From an uncultured Lachnospiraceae bacterium (GTDB lineage Bacteria > Bacillota > Clostridia > Lachnospirales > Lachnospiraceae), in NCBI GenBank assembly GCA_900546325.1, contig URCR01000035.1:1-30860 (forward strand): 30,860 bases of DNA, in the 5' to 3' direction. The stretch's first letter is position 1. Every line of letters starts with the position of its first letter. Made by a program: the position numbers and the translations under genes. This document shows positions 14,987 through 23,175 of the stretch, in pieces. Under the pieces are notes generated by a model. It searched no databases. It worked only from the letters and a program-made list of their open reading frames with translations, and was not told the DNA's origin.

Positions 14987-17160
14987 ATGAAGGAACCATG
15001 TTAAGTGGCAGGTATGAGATCCTCGGCAAGATCGGTGCCGGGGGAATGGCGGATGTTTATAAGGGAAAAGACCATAAACTGAACCGCTTTATTGCAATAA
15101 AGGTATTAAAGAAAGAATTTCATGAGGATGAATCATTTATCCAGAAATTTACAAGTGAAGCACAGGCGGCAGGCGGTCTTATGCATCCAAATGTCGTAAA
15201 TGTGTATGATGTTGGAGAAGACCAGGGTGCAAATTATATGGTCATGGAACTTGTGGAAGGAATTACACTGAAGCAGTATATTCAGAAGAAAGGGAGACTT
15301 TCTGCAAAGGAAGCCATCAGCATCACGATTCAGATGGCAAACGGAATCCAGGCTGCACACAATAAGAATATTATCCATAGAGATATCAAGCCGCAGAATG
15401 TGATCATTTCCAAAGAAGGAAAAGTAAAAGTGACCGACTTTGGCATTGCAAAGGCGGCAAACTCGAACACAATGAGTTCTACTGTGCTTGGATCTGTGCA
15501 CTATACATCGCCGGAGCAGGCAAGGGGAGCTGCAAGCGATGCAAGAAGTGACATTTATTCGCTTGGTATTACGATGTATGAGATGGTGACCGGCAGACTT
15601 CCGTTTGACGGGGATACTGCAGTTGCGGTTGCAGTGAAGCATCTTCAGGAAGAGATCGTATCCCCGGCAGAATATGTGCCGGAACTTCCATACAGCCTGG
15701 AACAGATTATTTTGAAATGTACGCAGAAGCGTGCAGAATTCCGATATCCGGATGTGGCATCGCTTGTGCTTGATTTAAAGCGTTCGCTCGTGGACCCGGA
15801 AGGGGACTTTGTGCGGATCAGACGAGTGCCGGGTTCCGACACTGTCATGTTATCAGAAGGAGAACTTCAGCAGCTTCAGATGAACAACATGTCCGCGAGA
15901 CGGTATGACGGATATGACGATGATGACTATGATGAAGAGAACTATGATGACGGTTACGACAACGAGTATGACGATGATGACTACGACGACGATGACTATG
16001 ATGACGATTATGATCAGGATGATGATTATGACGACGATGATTACGGAAGAGGAACATCCCGCAAAAGAAGCAGTGATGTCAACCCGCGGATGAACAAGCT
16101 GATTAAGATCCTGATGATTGTTGTCGCGGTACTCATTGCATTTTTTGTGATCATGATGGCAGGAAAAGCAGCAGGAATATTTGGATCCGGCCTTGGATTT
16201 GTAACAGAAGATTCCAAAGACAAAGTAAAAGTGCCAAATGTTGTCGGCAAGACACAGGAAGATGCGATTGAAGCTCTGAATAAAGTAAATCTTGGCTATG
16301 AACTTGCTGATGGCGGAGAGTCTGACAAATACGAAAAGGGATATGTCATGGAGCAGGGCACAAAGGCGGGTACGAAAGTAGAGAAGAACACAAGAGTCAA
16401 AATTGTCGTAAGCAGCGGCAAGAAAAAGGAAGAAGTGACTATGCCGGATGTGAGGGGACTGGATCAGGACAAAGCACAGAAAGAACTGGAAAAATTAGGC
16501 CTGAAAGTTTCTGTCACCTATGAGTATAGTTCAATGTATGAAGAGGGAGAAGTCATCTCCACAACTTACGAGTCCGGTACAAAAATTGCAAAAGGTACGG
16601 AAGTAGGCATGCAGGTAAGTAAAGGAGAAGAGCCGATCGAGAAGGTGGAAGTGCCGGAGATCACCGGAAAGACAGAGGTAGACGCGATCGCAGCCCTCGA
16701 GGCAGTCGGATTGTATGCCGGAGACAGAAAAGAAGAGTACAGCGATGAGCCGGCGGGAACCGTCATTTCTCAGGATATCGCAGGCGGAAATAAGATCGAG
16801 GTCGGCGGAAGTGTCGGCTATACGGTCAGCAAGGGAAAAGAAAAAGCCAAAATGCCTGCAGTGATCGGTCTTTCTGAGGCAGATGCGAAGTCGCAGCTTC
16901 AGTCAGCCGGACTGACACCTGTGATTTATCACGAAGCCAATGACAATCCGAAAGGATCTGTATTCTATGCAAGCGCCAACTACGGAGACGAGCTGGAAAA
17001 AGGAGCAACTGTTGAAATCTGGATCAGTGACGGACCGGCAGAACAACCGCCGACAGACGGAAACAGTAACGGAAATACAGACAATAACGGCGGCAGTGAC
17101 AACAGTGACGGCAGCACGGATGGAAGTACAAGCGGCCAGGAAGGAAATTCAGGGCACTAG
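14980..17160 (+). CDS. prkC: PASTA-domain Ser/Thr protein kinase (PrkC/Stk)
   Basis: Membrane kinase that senses muropeptides or lipid II through outside PASTA repeats and phosphorylates cell-wall, division and translation proteins. Residues 1-270 are the kinase: GAGGMADVY loop, Lys41, HRD at 133-135, DFG at 153-155, and SPEQARG in the activation segment. Residues about 308-355 form an acidic Asp/Tyr tract with few other residues, then a basic patch and one membrane helix (about 376-398). Four PASTA repeats follow (starting about 415, 485, 556 and 623) and a Ser/Asn/Gly-rich tail of about 40 residues. The 726 residues are somewhat longer than average because of the linker and tail. The kinase is intact; the acidic juxtamembrane tract is the odd part. 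Confidence 0.96.
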   Translation: MLNEGTMLSGRYEILGKIGAGGMADVYKGKDHKLNRFIAIKVLKKEFHEDESFIQKFTSEAQAAGGLMHPNVVNVYDVGEDQGANYMVMELVEGITLKQYIQKKGRLSAKEAISITIQMANGIQAAHNKNIIHRDIKPQNVIISKEGKVKVTDFGIAKAANSNTMSSTVLGSVHYTSPEQARGAASDARSDIYSLGITMYEMVTGRLPFDGDTAVAVAVKHLQEEIVSPAEYVPELPYSLEQIILKCTQKRAEFRYPDVASLVLDLKRSLVDPEGDFVRIRRVPGSDTVMLSEGELQQLQMNNMSARRYDGYDDDDYDEENYDDGYDNEYDDDDYDDDDYDDDYDQDDDYDDDDYGRGTSRKRSSDVNPRMNKLIKILMIVVAVLIAFFVIMMAGKAAGIFGSGLGFVTEDSKDKVKVPNVVGKTQEDAIEALNKVNLGYELADGGESDKYEKGYVMEQGTKAGTKVEKNTRVKIVVSSGKKKEEVTMPDVRGLDQDKAQKELEKLGLKVSVTYEYSSMYEEGEVISTTYESGTKIAKGTEVGMQVSKGEEPIEKVEVPEITGKTEVDAIAALEAVGLYAGDRKEEYSDEPAGTVISQDIAGGNKIEVGGSVGYTVSKGKEKAKMPAVIGLSEADAKSQLQSAGLTPVIYHEANDNPKGSVFYASANYGDELEKGATVEIWISDGPAEQPPTDGNSNGNTDNNGGSDNSDGSTDGSTSGQEGNSGH
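15901..16056 (+). repeat. Low-complexity GAT/GAC/TAT tract inside prkC
   Basis: About 150 bases are built almost only of GAT, GAC and TAT/TAC codons, giving repeated DDDYDD units. The synonymous codons are mixed, so the protein pattern is conserved more than the DNA. Such tracts can change length by slippage. The unrelated VanZ-like gene holds a similar Asp/Glu/Tyr tract. Confidence 0.8.
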
Positions 17161-17171
17161 TACACCAAAAT

Positions 17172-17206
17172 GAGGGTGCGCGGGATACAGGTGTATCTGC
17201 ACTCTC
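17172..17206 (+). terminator. Hairpin after prkC, possible attenuator
   Basis: GAGGGTGC (17172-17179) pairs with GCACTCTC (17199-17206), and inside it GATAC (17184-17188) with GTATC (17193-17197). No T run follows, so it may slow or process the transcript instead of ending it. The 16-base repeat begins at its 3' foot. Confidence 0.5.
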
Positions 17207-17222
17207 AAGGCGGACCAAATAA
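17207..17222 (+). repeat. 16-bp repeat, copy 2
   Basis: Second exact copy of AAGGCGGACCAAATAA (first at 5474-5489), between the prkC hairpin and the rsgA start codon at 17241. Same strand relative to the downstream murE or rsgA gene. Confidence 0.7.
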
Positions 17223-17240
17223 ACAGATAAGGGAAAATTC

Positions 17241-18119
17241 ATGCAGGGAAAGATTGTAAAAGGAATTGCCGGATTCTACTACGTTCATGTAGTAGGATTC
17301 GGTATTTATGAATGTAAGGCAAAAGGAATCTTCAGAAAAGAGAAGAAAAAACCGCTTGTGGGAGACAATGTAGAGATTGACTGTCTGAGTGAGGAAGAGA
17401 AGACCGGAAATATCATCCGCATTCTTCCAAGAAAAAATGAACTGATCCGTCCGGCAGTGGCAAATATCGATCAGGCACTCGTTGTCTTTGCGGTGACAGA
17501 TCCAAAGCCGCACTTCAATCTGCTGGACAGATTTCTGATCATGATGGAGACAAAAGGAATTCCGGCAGTTTTATGTTTTAATAAGCAGGATATTGCGACA
17601 GAAAAAGAGATTCAGGAATTGCAGGAAATTTACCGCAGGTGCGGTTACCGGATTCTTTTTACGAGTGCAAAGAAAGAGGAAAATATCGCGCTCGTAAAAG
17701 AGCTTTTAAGAGGAAAGACAACGACAGTGGCGGGACCTTCGGGTGTAGGAAAGTCGTCACTGATCAATATTCTCCAGCCGGAGGCGAAGATGGAGACAGG
17801 GGAGATCAGTAAAAAGATTGCCCGCGGAAAGCATACGACAAGACACTCAGAGCTGATTCCGATCGATGAGGATTCTTATATTATGGATACTCCGGGATTC
17901 AGTTCGCTGTATGTGAATGAATTTGAAAAAGAAGAATTAAAATATTATTTTCCGGAATTTGCACATTATGAAGGAATGTGTAAATTCCAGGGATGTGACC
18001 ATATCCACGAGCCGAAGTGTGCAGTCAAGGAGGCTGTGGAGGCTGGTGAGATCCACAAAGTACGTTATCAGAATTATTTAGAGATGTACAAGGAATTACA
18101 GGAGAAGAGGAGATACTAA
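17241..18119 (+). CDS. rsgA: Ribosome small-subunit GTPase RsgA
   Basis: Circularly permuted GTPase that helps mature the 30S subunit. The 292 residues open with an OB-fold (about 1-65), then G motifs in permuted order: NKQD (114-117), SAKK, the P-loop GPSGVGKSS (165-173) and DTPGFSS. The zinc finger is complete: Cys247, Cys252, His254 and Cys260 in the C-x4-C-x-H-x5-C pattern. The message upstream has only a weak GGGAA site. The order prpC-prkC-rsgA-rpe-thiN is conserved in Firmicutes, and RsgA is a known substrate of PrkC-type kinases in other species. Confidence 0.96.
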   Translation: MQGKIVKGIAGFYYVHVVGFGIYECKAKGIFRKEKKKPLVGDNVEIDCLSEEEKTGNIIRILPRKNELIRPAVANIDQALVVFAVTDPKPHFNLLDRFLIMMETKGIPAVLCFNKQDIATEKEIQELQEIYRRCGYRILFTSAKKEENIALVKELLRGKTTTVAGPSGVGKSSLINILQPEAKMETGEISKKIARGKHTTRHSELIPIDEDSYIMDTPGFSSLYVNEFEKEELKYYFPEFAHYEGMCKFQGCDHIHEPKCAVKEAVEAGEIHKVRYQNYLEMYKELQEKRRY

Positions 18120-18120
18120 T

Positions 18121-18783
18121 ATGGAAATGATTTTGGCGCCGTCCATACTGGCGGCAGATTTTACAAAATTAGGGGAGCAGATGAAAGAGACAGAGCGGGA
18201 AGGCGCACAGTACATTCACTTTGATGTGATGGACGGAAAGTTTGTGCCGAGTATTTCTTTTGGAATGCCGGTGCTGGCATCCATCAGAAATGCGGTGGAC
18301 CAGATTTTCGATGTGCATTTGATGATTGAAGAGCCGATCCGTTATGTAGAAGAATTTCAGAAAGCGGGGGCAGATATCATCACCGTTCATCTGGAGGCGT
18401 GCAGTGATGTGAAGGCGACACTGGAGAAAATCAGATCCTGCGGAGCAAAAGCGGCAATTTCTATCTGTCCTGACACACCGGTGGCAGAGCTGGAGCCATA
18501 TGCGGAATTGGTAGATATGGTATTGATCATGAGCGTGCATCCGGGATTTGGAGGTCAGTCCTTTATTCCATCTTCTCTGGAGAAGATTCGTGAGACGAGA
18601 GCACTGCTTGACCGTGTAAACCCAACTGCGGATATTGAAGTGGACGGCGGAATCTATACGACGAATGTAAGAGAAGTATTGGAAGCAGGGGCAAATGTGA
18701 TCGTGGCAGGTTCTGCGGTCTTCCGCGGAGACGCCTCAGAAAATACAAGAAATATGATGGAGATCTTAAGGGCTTATGAATAG
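18121..18783 (+). CDS. rpe: Ribulose-phosphate 3-epimerase
   Basis: Interconverts ribulose 5-phosphate and xylulose 5-phosphate in the pentose phosphate pathway. The 220-residue TIM barrel shows APSILAADF at the start, HFDVMDGKFVPSISFG with metal-binding His and Asp, HPGFGGQSF (phosphate loop), EVDGGI with the catalytic Asp, and GSAVF. Its ATG is one base after the rsgA stop, and its end overlaps thiN by eight bases. Confidence 0.97.
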   Translation: MEMILAPSILAADFTKLGEQMKETEREGAQYIHFDVMDGKFVPSISFGMPVLASIRNAVDQIFDVHLMIEEPIRYVEEFQKAGADIITVHLEACSDVKATLEKIRSCGAKAAISICPDTPVAELEPYAELVDMVLIMSVHPGFGGQSFIPSSLEKIRETRALLDRVNPTADIEVDGGIYTTNVREVLEAGANVIVAGSAVFRGDASENTRNMMEILRAYE

Positions 18784-19444
18784 ACAGCATGCCGTGATCG
18801 TCAGCGGCGGAACGGTGGAAGAAAAACTTGCGCTGGACATTTTGAAAAAAGAACCGTCTGCATTTCGGATCGCAGTCGATCGGGGACTGGAATTTTTCTA
18901 CCGGCAGAAAATCAGGCCGGATTATATTGTCGGAGATTTCGACAGCATTGCACCTCAGATCATTGCCTGGTACAAGGAGCAGACAGAGATTCCGATCCGG
19001 GAGTTTGATCCGGTCAAGGATGCGTCTGATACGGAGATCGCAGTGCGGTATGCGGTGGAGCACGGGTGCGGCAGTATACAGATTCTCGGAGGAACCGGAA
19101 CGAGGCTGGATCATGTGATGGCGAACATTCAAGTCCTTTCCATCCCGGCACGGGCGGGGATCCTGGCAGAGATCATTGACGGGTATAACCGGATCCGGAT
19201 TGTGGAAAAAGAAGTGCGTCTGAAAAAATCAGAGACCTATGGGGAATATTTCTCGTTATTTCCGCTGGGAGGAGAGATACGACATCTCTATATCCGCGGC
19301 GCAAAATATCCGTTGACAGATCACACCCTTGTCCCTTATGACAGCCTCTGTGTGAGCAATCAGATTGCCGGGGAGGAAGCGGTCATAACCTTTGGAGAGG
19401 GAATGGTTATTTTGATGGAGACGAGAGAAAAAGCGTACAAATAA
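18776..19444 (+). CDS. thiN: Thiamine pyrophosphokinase
   Basis: Makes thiamine pyrophosphate from thiamine and ATP; the product is the cofactor of PFOR, encoded at the right end of this window. The 222 residues show DRGLEFF, IVGDFDS (acidic catalytic motif), SDTEIAV and GGTGTRLDHVMANI, all typical of the TPK family. The C-terminal beta domain ends in an EGMVILME-like strand. The start lies inside rpe, so it is translationally coupled. It is the last gene before the AT-rich island; a hairpin follows at 19455. Confidence 0.95.
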   Translation: MNRQHAVIVSGGTVEEKLALDILKKEPSAFRIAVDRGLEFFYRQKIRPDYIVGDFDSIAPQIIAWYKEQTEIPIREFDPVKDASDTEIAVRYAVEHGCGSIQILGGTGTRLDHVMANIQVLSIPARAGILAEIIDGYNRIRIVEKEVRLKKSETYGEYFSLFPLGGEIRHLYIRGAKYPLTDHTLVPYDSLCVSNQIAGEEAVITFGEGMVILMETREKAYK

Positions 19445-19454
19445 ATTGAGAACA

Positions 19455-19477
19455 ACGAGGGCATTTTATTCCCTCGT
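19455..19477 (+). terminator. Hairpin after thiN
   Basis: ACGAGGG (19455-19461) pairs with CCCTCGT (19471-19477) around a nine-base loop. Only a short T-rich stretch follows. It lies 10 bases after the thiN stop, marks the end of the long operon, and stands at the border of the AT-rich island. Confidence 0.6.
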
Positions 19478-19550
19478 CTTGTTATTGTTGGCTTCCTCTA
19501 TAGCTTTTGAAGCACCAGACATGATTTTCAAATTGATAGGAGAATGCAAA

Positions 19551-20240
19551 ATGAAGCACATACCCAAAATTCTAATCGTTGAAGATAATGTTTTACTTAG
19601 TGATATGTTGAAACGTTTATTATCCAAAAATGGATATCAAGTGATTGCAGCTTATTCAGGAAGTGAAACGCTGTTGATCCTTGAAAAAGAAAACTTTGAT
19701 TTGATTTTACTGGACTTAATGCTGCCGGGAATATCCGGCGAAGAAGTCTTGACAAACATAAGGAAAAAGAAAAATACTCCGGTTATTGGTATATCTGCAA
19801 AAACAGATATTGACAGCAGGGTTCATTTGATAAAAAATGGTGCTGATGATTATATTACAAAACCTTTTGATAATAAAGAGTTGTTGGCGAGAATGGAAGC
19901 TATTTTGCGTCGTTGTCATAGGAACGATAATTGCTTTTTATTGCAGTTTAAAGATTTAGTCCTGAATCCAACAACAATGGAAGTGAAAATAAAGGATATC
20001 TCCCTCACTCTCACAAGATATGAATATTTGATTTTACAGTTACTAATGACTGCCCCTAATAAAGTTTTTACGAAAAACAATATCTTTGAAAGTGTATGGA
20101 ACGAAAATTTCTGTGGAGATGATAATGCAATCAATGTTCATATAAGCAATCTTCGGAAAAAATTTGCTAAGATAAATCCAAACGAACAATATATACAGAC
20201 GGTATGGGGGTTGGGATTTAAAATGAAAAATAATCCTTAG
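19551..20240 (+). CDS. OmpR/PhoB-family response regulator
   Basis: DNA-binding output of the two-component pair with the kinase at 21979. The 229 residues contain a receiver domain (about 1-118) with the acidic pair Glu11-Asp12, phospho-acceptor Asp55 in LILLDLMLPG and the conserved Lys in DYITKPF. A winged-helix domain follows (about 130-227), with RYEYLILQLL, INVHISNLRKKF and VWGLGFKM. AGGAG eight bases upstream supports the ATG at 19551; an upstream in-frame TTG at 19446 would span the thiN hairpin and is rejected. Codons are AT-rich, unlike thiN. Likely targets are the two promoters at 20237 and 22912, which share a motif. Confidence 0.93.
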   Translation: MKHIPKILIVEDNVLLSDMLKRLLSKNGYQVIAAYSGSETLLILEKENFDLILLDLMLPGISGEEVLTNIRKKKNTPVIGISAKTDIDSRVHLIKNGADDYITKPFDNKELLARMEAILRRCHRNDNCFLLQFKDLVLNPTTMEVKIKDISLTLTRYEYLILQLLMTAPNKVFTKNNIFESVWNENFCGDDNAINVHISNLRKKFAKINPNEQYIQTVWGLGFKMKNNP

Positions 20241-20278
20241 AAAATTCTTATAAATAATGCCGCAATCTTTGCTATGAT
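20237..20278 (+). promoter_or_regulatory. Island promoter 1 with probable regulator box
   Basis: TTAGA (20237-20241) and TTATA (20248-20252) are spaced 11 bases apart, the spacing of OmpR-family direct-repeat sites. TCTTTGCTA (20266-20274) overlaps a -10 TATGAT (20273-20278). TTAGA and TCTTTGCTA lie at exactly the same distance from each other as in the second island promoter (22923 and 22952). There is no good -35 box, as is usual for activated promoters. Confidence 0.5.
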
Positions 20279-20308
20279 AAATATACGATAACAGGAGGAG
20301 ATGGAAAT

Positions 20309-21196
20309 GTGGGGTTTGTTTTAGAGGTAAAAAATTTATCCTATGTCTTTCCAAATGGTGTAGGTATTACGGACATAGGATTTCAAATAGATTGTAATGA
20401 TATTTATTATCTGTACGGAAGCCATAATTCCGGAAAAAGCCTGATATTACAATCAGTGCTTGGGATAATTTCGCCACAAAAGGGCAGCATTAAGTTCTTT
20501 GAAAATCCTGATCTTTTGCAGGAAAAAAGACGTATTGGGTATGTACCCCAAAACACATATTACATTGACAGAATGACCATAGCAGATATGATAAACTATT
20601 TTTCTTTGGCATTTGGGGTATTAGAAAAAAATTTTGTAGAGATATTAAACATTAATCCGAAAGAAAAGAAGCCTGTTCGCTGCTTACCTGTATTTACTCA
20701 ACGAAAACTAAATTTATGGATTGCACTTTTGGGAAATCCTGATTTGGTTTGCATAGATGACATCTTTGGGGGCCTTGATATGCAAGAAAGTGATGAACTT
20801 ATTTCAATTGTATCTAATCTGAATAAAAATAATAATATCACTTTTTTGCTGACTGGGAATAATTATGAACTTGCTTCCCGAATTGCAACAAAATATGGCG
20901 TTCTTAAAAATGGTCGTTTCCTAATGGAACTTACCCCGGAAAAAATAAACGACGAGTGCAAACGGTGTATCAAAATAAGGACACCACAATTACTTTCTGC
21001 AATTCCTTTATTAGAAAAAGAGTTCCCGCAATATGAAGTTTTAGAAGACGATTTAATCAGGGTATTTTGCCCTTTGTCTTATTCTGCTAAATTAAATACA
21101 CTGTTAGTATCTGCCGGAATAGAGGTGGCGGAAATTTGGATTGCCGGAGCTGTGCCACAAGAATATTTGCTAAATTTAACGGAAGAAGGAAAATAG
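20309..21196 (+). CDS. ABC transporter ATPase subunit with degenerate catalytic motifs
   Basis: Nucleotide-binding subunit for the permease directly downstream. The 295 residues have a good Walker A (GSHNSGKS) and Q-loop (YVPQ), and a BcrA-type C-terminal extension of about 80 residues. The remaining motifs are abnormal: the LSGGQ signature reads as LPVFTQRK, Walker B is VCIDDIFGGLD with Asp where the catalytic Glu should be, and the switch region reads LLTGNNYE with no His. It probably binds ATP but hydrolyses it poorly, or works as a sensor subunit. The GTG start at 20309 has AGGAGGAG at eight bases; the ATG at 20301 leads to a stop after seven codons in another frame. Confidence 0.85.
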   Translation: MGFVLEVKNLSYVFPNGVGITDIGFQIDCNDIYYLYGSHNSGKSLILQSVLGIISPQKGSIKFFENPDLLQEKRRIGYVPQNTYYIDRMTIADMINYFSLAFGVLEKNFVEILNINPKEKKPVRCLPVFTQRKLNLWIALLGNPDLVCIDDIFGGLDMQESDELISIVSNLNKNNNITFLLTGNNYELASRIATKYGVLKNGRFLMELTPEKINDECKRCIKIRTPQLLSAIPLLEKEFPQYEVLEDDLIRVFCPLSYSAKLNTLLVSAGIEVAEIWIAGAVPQEYLLNLTEEGK

Positions 21197-21199
21197 GTT

Positions 21200-21973
21200 A
21201 TGATTAAAATAGTACAGGGAGAACTTTTTCGTATTCGCAAAAATCATTTATTTAAGATATGCTTGGCGGTATCCATATTTTTTGTGTTTTCCCTTGCATT
21301 GACTTTTCATTACAATACGATAAAGCTTTCCACTGCCGTTACTCAGAAAGCATCCTTAAATGATTATACGCAATTTCTATTTTCAGATTATAGCTTGATA
21401 CTTCCCATTACGATATTCCTATGTTGCTATTTTACAGAAAACAGTCGAACAGGTACTTGTTCTGTCTTTTTATCAAAAGGAGTTACAAGAGCATCAATTT
21501 ACTTTGGCAAGCTAATTTCTTCATGGATCGTTACAGTTATCTATATGCTGCTTAATTTTCTTATGGCATATGTTTTTATTCTTGCTATGTGGGCAAACCA
21601 ACCATATATTGACTGTTCATTTCTGCTAATCGGTACCTATCTGCTTTTGCAGATTTTATGCTTTATGGGATATGCATCTTTTGTTTGTCTACTAAGTAAC
21701 TTATTTCGTTATCGCAACCTTGTCCTCACAATCTCTGTTTTTTTATTGGGAGCATTATACTTCTATCTTACAAAAATAAGTTCAGCCTTAGATTTATCCT
21801 ATTCGCTATATTGTTACTGGATAGTGGGATTATCTCATGCAATGGAAATCAAGTTAGTGCTGCCGCAATTACCAGCCATAGTACTTACCATTACCGGATA
21901 TGTGCTTTTCCCTACATTAGGTGGATTCTTTATCTACAAAAAAATGGACTTGCGTAAGCAGGAAAGGCGGTAA
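21200..21973 (+). CDS. ABC-2-type permease of the first transporter
   Basis: The 257-residue protein has about six hydrophobic segments (near 18-36, 65-80, 105-135, 143-165, 172-190 and 225-245) and no conserved catalytic motif. This is the pattern of ABC-2 permeases in bacitracin- and lantibiotic-type exporters. It starts three bases after the ATPase stop and ends five bases before the kinase gene, so all three are in one transcript. The substrate cannot be read from sequence; peptide antibiotic export or removal is an inference from layout. Confidence 0.75.
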   Translation: MIKIVQGELFRIRKNHLFKICLAVSIFFVFSLALTFHYNTIKLSTAVTQKASLNDYTQFLFSDYSLILPITIFLCCYFTENSRTGTCSVFLSKGVTRASIYFGKLISSWIVTVIYMLLNFLMAYVFILAMWANQPYIDCSFLLIGTYLLLQILCFMGYASFVCLLSNLFRYRNLVLTISVFLLGALYFYLTKISSALDLSYSLYCYWIVGLSHAMEIKLVLPQLPAIVLTITGYVLFPTLGGFFIYKKMDLRKQERR

Positions 21974-21978
21974 ATGAT

Positions 21979-22875
21979 ATGAGTATACTGTGTCTTTTAT
22001 TTATGGTTGTATCTTTGATATTACTATTAAAAATAATTATTCAAAAATGCCAAATAGCTAAAATCAAAAATCAAATAGATTTTTTATGTTCCAGAGATAC
22101 ACAAGCAGAAATAACCTTAGAAAAATTAGATCAACAGACAGAACAACTTGCTGTTAGTATCAATCATCTTTTGAAAAAATATAGATTGACAGGAATAAAG
22201 ATCGAAAGAAATGACAGTTTATTTCGTGATACAATTACAAGTCTTTCCCATGACTTGCGTACTCCGCTTGCAACTGCGAATGGGTATATACAACTACTTT
22301 TGGAACAACCTTTATCCACAGAACAGAAAGAATATGTAAAAATAGCAAATGAACGAGTTTCAGCAGTCAAAATATTGCTTGACCAGCTCTTTGAATTTGC
22401 AAGAATTGAAGCAAATGAGCTGAAATTAAACAATCAGTTAATAGATGCCAACAGTATTTTACGGGATGCTTTAGCAACGTACTATAATGACTTTGAAACA
22501 AAGGATATTGTCCCTGCCATTGACATTCCTGATAGTCCCACTATGATTTGGGCGGACAAAGACGCATTATTTCGAGTTTTTTCAAATATCATATATAATG
22601 CTTTGGTACATGGAGATGATGTTTATAAAATTCATGCGGCAGTTGAAAAAAAGTGTTATCATATAAGTATCTCGAACCATTCAGATACAATTTGCAAAGA
22701 AGATATCCCTCATTTGTTTGAACGTTTCTATACTACAGACAGTTCTCGCACAAAAAAAACAACGGGACTGGGTTTAGCAATCGCACGCAGGCTGACTACA
22801 CAAATGGGCGGAGAAATATCTGCACATTTACACAATGGAATATTTGAAATATATATTTCTTTTACAATCTTATGA
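21979..22875 (+). CDS. Sensor histidine kinase with minimal sensor region
   Basis: Kinase partner of the regulator at 19551. One N-terminal membrane segment (about 3-22) is followed by a coiled-coil-like stretch (about 24-70), with no outside domain. His91 in SLSHDLRTPL is the phospho-acceptor. The ATP lid region shows NIIYNALVHG (N box), DIPHLFERFY (F box) and TGLGLAIA (G box), so the 298-residue enzyme looks active. Kinases lacking a sensing domain commonly get their signal from a partner ABC transporter (BceS, NisK-like contexts). The degenerate ATPase and permease just upstream are candidates. A terminator follows. Confidence 0.92.
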   Translation: MSILCLLFMVVSLILLLKIIIQKCQIAKIKNQIDFLCSRDTQAEITLEKLDQQTEQLAVSINHLLKKYRLTGIKIERNDSLFRDTITSLSHDLRTPLATANGYIQLLLEQPLSTEQKEYVKIANERVSAVKILLDQLFEFARIEANELKLNNQLIDANSILRDALATYYNDFETKDIVPAIDIPDSPTMIWADKDALFRVFSNIIYNALVHGDDVYKIHAAVEKKCYHISISNHSDTICKEDIPHLFERFYTTDSSRTKKTTGLGLAIARRLTTQMGGEISAHLHNGIFEIYISFTIL

Positions 22876-22878
22876 AAG

Positions 22879-22904
22879 CAGGATGGCTATGGCTGTCCTG
22901 TTTT
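22879..22904 (+). terminator. Terminator after the kinase gene
   Basis: CAGGATGGC (22879-22887) pairs with GCTGTCCTG (22892-22900) around TATG, nine pairs with two wobbles, followed by TTTTC. It separates the regulator-transporter-kinase unit from the second transporter unit. Confidence 0.75.
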
Positions 22905-22911
22905 CGTATCT

Positions 22912-22967
22912 TTAGACTTTTCTTAGATTTTTTCTAAAAAAATCATAACTCTCTTTGCTACTATGAA
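22912..22967 (+). promoter_or_regulatory. Island promoter 2 with probable regulator boxes
   Basis: TTAGA occurs at 22912 and 22923, 11 bases apart, and a weaker TCTAAA lies 11 bases further. TCTTTGCTA (22952-22960) is followed by TACTAT/TATGAA -10 candidates (22959-22967). The 29-base step from TTAGA at 22923 to TCTTTGCTA is identical in promoter 1. It drives the small membrane protein and the second ABC transporter. Confidence 0.5.
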
Positions 22968-22986
22968 TTACAAGGGAGGTGACAAA

Positions 22987-23163
22987 ATGGTATCTAAAAT
23001 TTCCTTAATCATTTCGATTGTTGCACTTGCTGTATGCTTTATAGCTGCAATCAATGGGATTTTAAGCGACGGTATAAAAGGCTTGCGAAAAAAAGCAAAA
23101 ATACTTAGTATTGCATTTTGTATTTATGCAGTAACCTTTTTGACTTTTATAATTTCACAATGA
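22987..23163 (+). CDS. Small two-helix membrane protein (58 aa)
   Basis: Two hydrophobic segments (about 5-26 and 40-57) are separated by a basic loop with GIKGLRKKAK, which should stay in the cytosol. AGGGAGGTG sits at good distance from the ATG at 22987; an in-frame ATG at 22963 lies within the promoter and ribosome binding site, so it is not used. I do not recognise the family. The gene is first in the second island transcript, 13 bases before the ABC ATPase. It may be a subunit of, or an immunity or sensing partner to, that transporter; this is context only. Confidence 0.75.
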   Translation: MVSKISLIISIVALAVCFIAAINGILSDGIKGLRKKAKILSIAFCIYAVTFLTFIISQ

Positions 23164-23175
23164 CGGAGGTATCCA

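Noticed and set aside
15901..16056. CRISPR array or tandem DNA repeat
   Set aside because: The repeated pattern is in frame within prkC and made of mixed Asp and Tyr codons; there are no spacers or equal units.
19446..19550. N-terminal extension of the response regulator from a TTG at 19446, looking like a signal peptide
   Set aside because: It would span the thiN hairpin and has no ribosome binding site; the ATG at 19551 has AGGAG at ideal spacing and starts a normal receiver domain.
20301..20324. ATG at 20301 as the start of the first ABC ATPase
   Set aside because: It is in a different frame and stops after seven codons; the GTG at 20309 has the better spacing to AGGAGGAG.
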